Shown here one piece after another: positions 62,610 to 64,000 of a DNA stretch of 64,000 bases. Each line of letters starts with the position of its first letter. Position 1 is the stretch's first letter. The position numbers and the translations under genes were made by a program. Origin of the DNA: Nocardia sputorum. GTDB lineage: Bacteria; Actinomycetota; Actinomycetes; Mycobacteriales; Mycobacteriaceae. The notes under the pieces are model-generated. The model did no database searches. It was not told the origin of the DNA and saw nothing but the letters and a program-made list of their open reading frames with translations. Location of the stretch: contig NZ_AP026978.1 in NCBI RefSeq assembly GCF_027924405.1, positions 6,510,001 through 6,574,000 on the forward strand, given 5' to 3'.

Positions 62610-63059
62610 CTAGTCGCCGTCCGTGGTGATCGCATCGATCGCGGCGGACAGCGCGGTGAGCGCCTCGACCGCGCGCGCGAGGTGCTCCCGGCCGAGCTCG
62701 TCCACGAGCCGTTCGGCCAGCACCTTGTGTTCTGGATTGATGCGGCGTACCGCGGCCAGGCCCCCGTCGGTGATCGCGACGAGTTTCGCGCGCCGGTGGG
62801 CGGGATTGGGACGGTATTCGGCGAGTCCCTTGTCCACCAGCAGATCCGCGATGCGCTGGACGCTCTGGCGGGTGATGCCCATCTCGCGGGCGATGCCCGC
62901 GACGGGCAGCGGCGCGCGCGTCACCGCACCCAGCACCTGCCACCAAGCGGCGGTCAGGCCCGCCGGGCGCGCCAGTTCCTCGGCCACCGCGAGGAACTGA
63001 CCGTTCAAACGGAACGAGGTGATCGCCGCCGCGGCGAACAGTTCCTGTTCAGGGGTCAT
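62610..63059 (-). CDS. MarR-family transcriptional regulator
   Basis: A 149-residue MarR protein. The winged helix covers about residues 35-100: WWQVLGAVTRAPLPVAGIAR, EMGITRQSVQRIADLLVDKG, then the wing NPAHRRAKLVAITDGG. GGAGG lies 7 bases before ATG 63059. It follows the DJ-1 gene by 51 bp on the same strand, so it is probably transcribed from the DJ-1 promoter, which carries two palindromes that suit a MarR dimer. It should be autoregulated. Confidence 0.9.
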   Translation of the reverse strand: MTPEQELFAAAAITSFRLNGQFLAVAEELARPAGLTAAWWQVLGAVTRAPLPVAGIAREMGITRQSVQRIADLLVDKGLAEYRPNPAHRRAKLVAITDGGLAAVRRINPEHKVLAERLVDELGREHLARAVEALTALSAAIDAITTDGD

Positions 63060-63110
63060 GCGTCCGCCTCCCGCTGCCGGTGATCCGGCCGGATCACCGG
63101 CGATTATCGC

Positions 63111-63740
63111 TTACGCGTGCTGCGCGTCGTACTCCGCGAGCACCGCCCAGCCGGCCGGATCGGCGTGCGCGAACAATCGGTACCAGCCGTCCAGCACGTG
63201 CGGCTCGTACACGCCGAGCCTGCCGAGCACCTCACGCGCGAATTCGAACGGCGCGCTCGCACTGGCGGTGATCACGTCGCCGTCGGTGACGGCAGGGGCC
63301 TCGACGTAATGGTCCGCACCCGAATATCCGCTGTAGGCGAGGAATTCCGCGACGTTGCTCGTGTGCTTGCGAGTATCCAGCAGACCCGCCTTGGCCAGCC
63401 CGAAGGTCGCGCCGCAGATCGCGGCGACCGGAACGCCCGCGCCGACGAATTCGCGCGCCTTGCGCGTGAACGGATCCAGTTCCGGCCCCTCCCAGGTCTC
63501 CGCGCCCGGCAGGATCAGCATCGCGCTGTCCGCGGGCGTGAGGTCGGCGAGCGCGACGTCCGGCACGATGCGCAGGCCACCCATCGTGGTGATCGGCTCC
63601 GCGGTCGGGCCGACCGTCCGCACCCGCCACGTTCCCGGCTCCCGATGCCAGCTGGGCTTGTTGATGTGCGCGGTGGCCGCGCCCACCTCCCAATCGGCGA
63701 GCGTGTCGTAAACGGCCATGTGCACTGTCTTCATTGCCAT
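63111..63740 (-). CDS. DJ-1/PfpI-family protein (type 1 glutamine amidotransferase-like)
   Basis: A 209-residue DJ-1/PfpI protein. The nucleophile elbow AICGATFGLA places Cys109, and ILPGAETWEG is the typical preceding loop. Family members are glyoxalases, isonitrile hydratases or chaperones; the role here is open. ATG 63740 lies within the first operator palindrome; ATG 63734 (MKTV) is an alternative. It is the first gene of a unit with the MarR regulator, suggesting a stress-inducible detoxification function. Confidence 0.88.
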   Translation of the reverse strand: MAMKTVHMAVYDTLADWEVGAATAHINKPSWHREPGTWRVRTVGPTAEPITTMGGLRIVPDVALADLTPADSAMLILPGAETWEGPELDPFTRKAREFVGAGVPVAAICGATFGLAKAGLLDTRKHTSNVAEFLAYSGYSGADHYVEAPAVTDGDVITASASAPFEFAREVLGRLGVYEPHVLDGWYRLFAHADPAGWAVLAEYDAQHA

Positions 63741-63776
63741 GACAGTATGCTGTCATATTTGACAGTATACTGTCAA
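63739..63776. promoter_or_regulatory. twin MarR-type operators
   Basis: TTGACAGTATACTGTCAA (63759-63776) is a perfect 18-bp palindrome. ATGACAG-TATG-CTGTCAT (63739-63756) is a second, overlapping the DJ-1 start codon. The centres are 20 bp apart, on the same face of the helix. The first contains TATACT on the minus strand, a near-consensus -10, so binding would block transcription of DJ-1 and marR. Confidence 0.8.
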
Positions 63777-63825
63777 TAATTTGGCGGTCGGGCCGACTCG
63801 CCGAACCGGCAACTACGCTGAGGGC

Positions 63826-64000
63826 ATGCGGATTTCGGTGGCGGCGGACGAGCGGGTGGGAATAGCCGCGGAACTGGTCGATGAACTGGGCAAGCGCGGC
63901 CACGACCTCGTGCTGCACGGGGCGCTGTCCGCCGAGGAGCGCGACGACTGGGCGTGGGCCAGCGAGGCGGCGGCCCGCGACGTCGCGTCCGGACACGCCG
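63826..64000 (+). CDS. RpiB/LacAB-family isomerase (5' part only)
   Basis: The first 58 residues of a protein that runs off the right edge. MRISVAADERVGIAAELVDE resembles the opening strand and helix of ribose-5-phosphate isomerase B / LacAB proteins, and the following GKRGHDLVLHGAL fits. The specific activity cannot be told from this part. TACGCT lies exactly at -12 to -7 (63814-63819) from the ATG with no ribosome-binding site, so the start is probably leaderless. Confidence 0.65.
   Translation, partial: MRISVAADERVGIAAELVDELGKRGHDLVLHGALSAEERDDWAWASEAAARDVASGHA

Overview
The window is very GC-rich DNA whose genes abut or overlap and often start with GTG or TTG. Its content points to a mycolic-acid actinomycete, most likely Nocardia or a close relative: a KasA/FabF-type ketosynthase, PknG with GlnX/GlnH, F420-dependent glucose-6-phosphate dehydrogenase, a Cu/Zn-SOD lipoprotein, and a carboxylase operon in mycobacterial order. 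The genus is an inference; no rRNA or tRNA gene is present to confirm it.

Backbone. From memory of the M. tuberculosis map, the conserved genes follow Rv0433 down to Rv0407 in order: YbdK-type ligase, sodC, LytR_C protein, DUF3263 protein, def, GNAT protein, xth, thiC, thiD, thiG-thiS-thiO, thiE, mutT3-like Nudix, glnX, glnH, pknG, ackA, pta, fgd. Accessory blocks interrupt it.

Regions. (1) 1-7.5 kb: PAP2 protein, ligase, sodC, def, acetyltransferase, exonuclease III, TetR. (2) 7.6-10.5 kb: tyrosine/homogentisate catabolism (hmgA-fahA). (3) 10.6-12.4 kb: a TPP riboswitch and thiC. (4) 12.4-24 kb: an XRE-TPR regulator with three small ORFs, a TetR/ketosynthase divergon, a thioesterase, a Cys-rich lipoprotein, a TetR/epoxide hydrolase divergon, a Zur-boxed CobW GTPase, thiD. 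(5) 24-30 kb: TetR regulators, a 40-aa Lys-rich microprotein, and a GT2-GtrA fusion overlapping a GT-C transferase. (6) 30-39.5 kb: a minus-strand catabolic operon (AtuA-like, acyl-CoA dehydrogenase, biotin carboxylase pair, second dehydrogenase, enoyl-CoA hydratase, TetR). It is interrupted by four identical 74-bp repeats, each encoding a 25-aa ORF linked to its neighbours by ATGA overlaps. (7) 39.7-47.2 kb: a class III cyclase, an ABC exporter, a second XRE-TPR regulator with divergent small ORFs, a double-MerR regulator, an aldo/keto reductase behind a MerR-type promoter. (8) 47.4-64 kb: thiamine genes, Nudix, the GlnX-GlnH-PknG amino-acid sensing operon, pta-ackA, an F420 pair, a HAD hydrolase, a MarR/DJ-1 operon, a partial rpiB-like gene.

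Regulation. At least nine genes have a -10-like hexamer (usually TANNNT) exactly at -12 to -7 from the start codon and little or no Shine-Dalgarno sequence; four more fit with one extra base. This is the pattern of leaderless transcription. Several of these promoters are overlapped or closely flanked by palindromes that look like operators for the adjacent TetR or Zur regulators; a MarR-type operator pair covers the DJ-1/MarR promoter.
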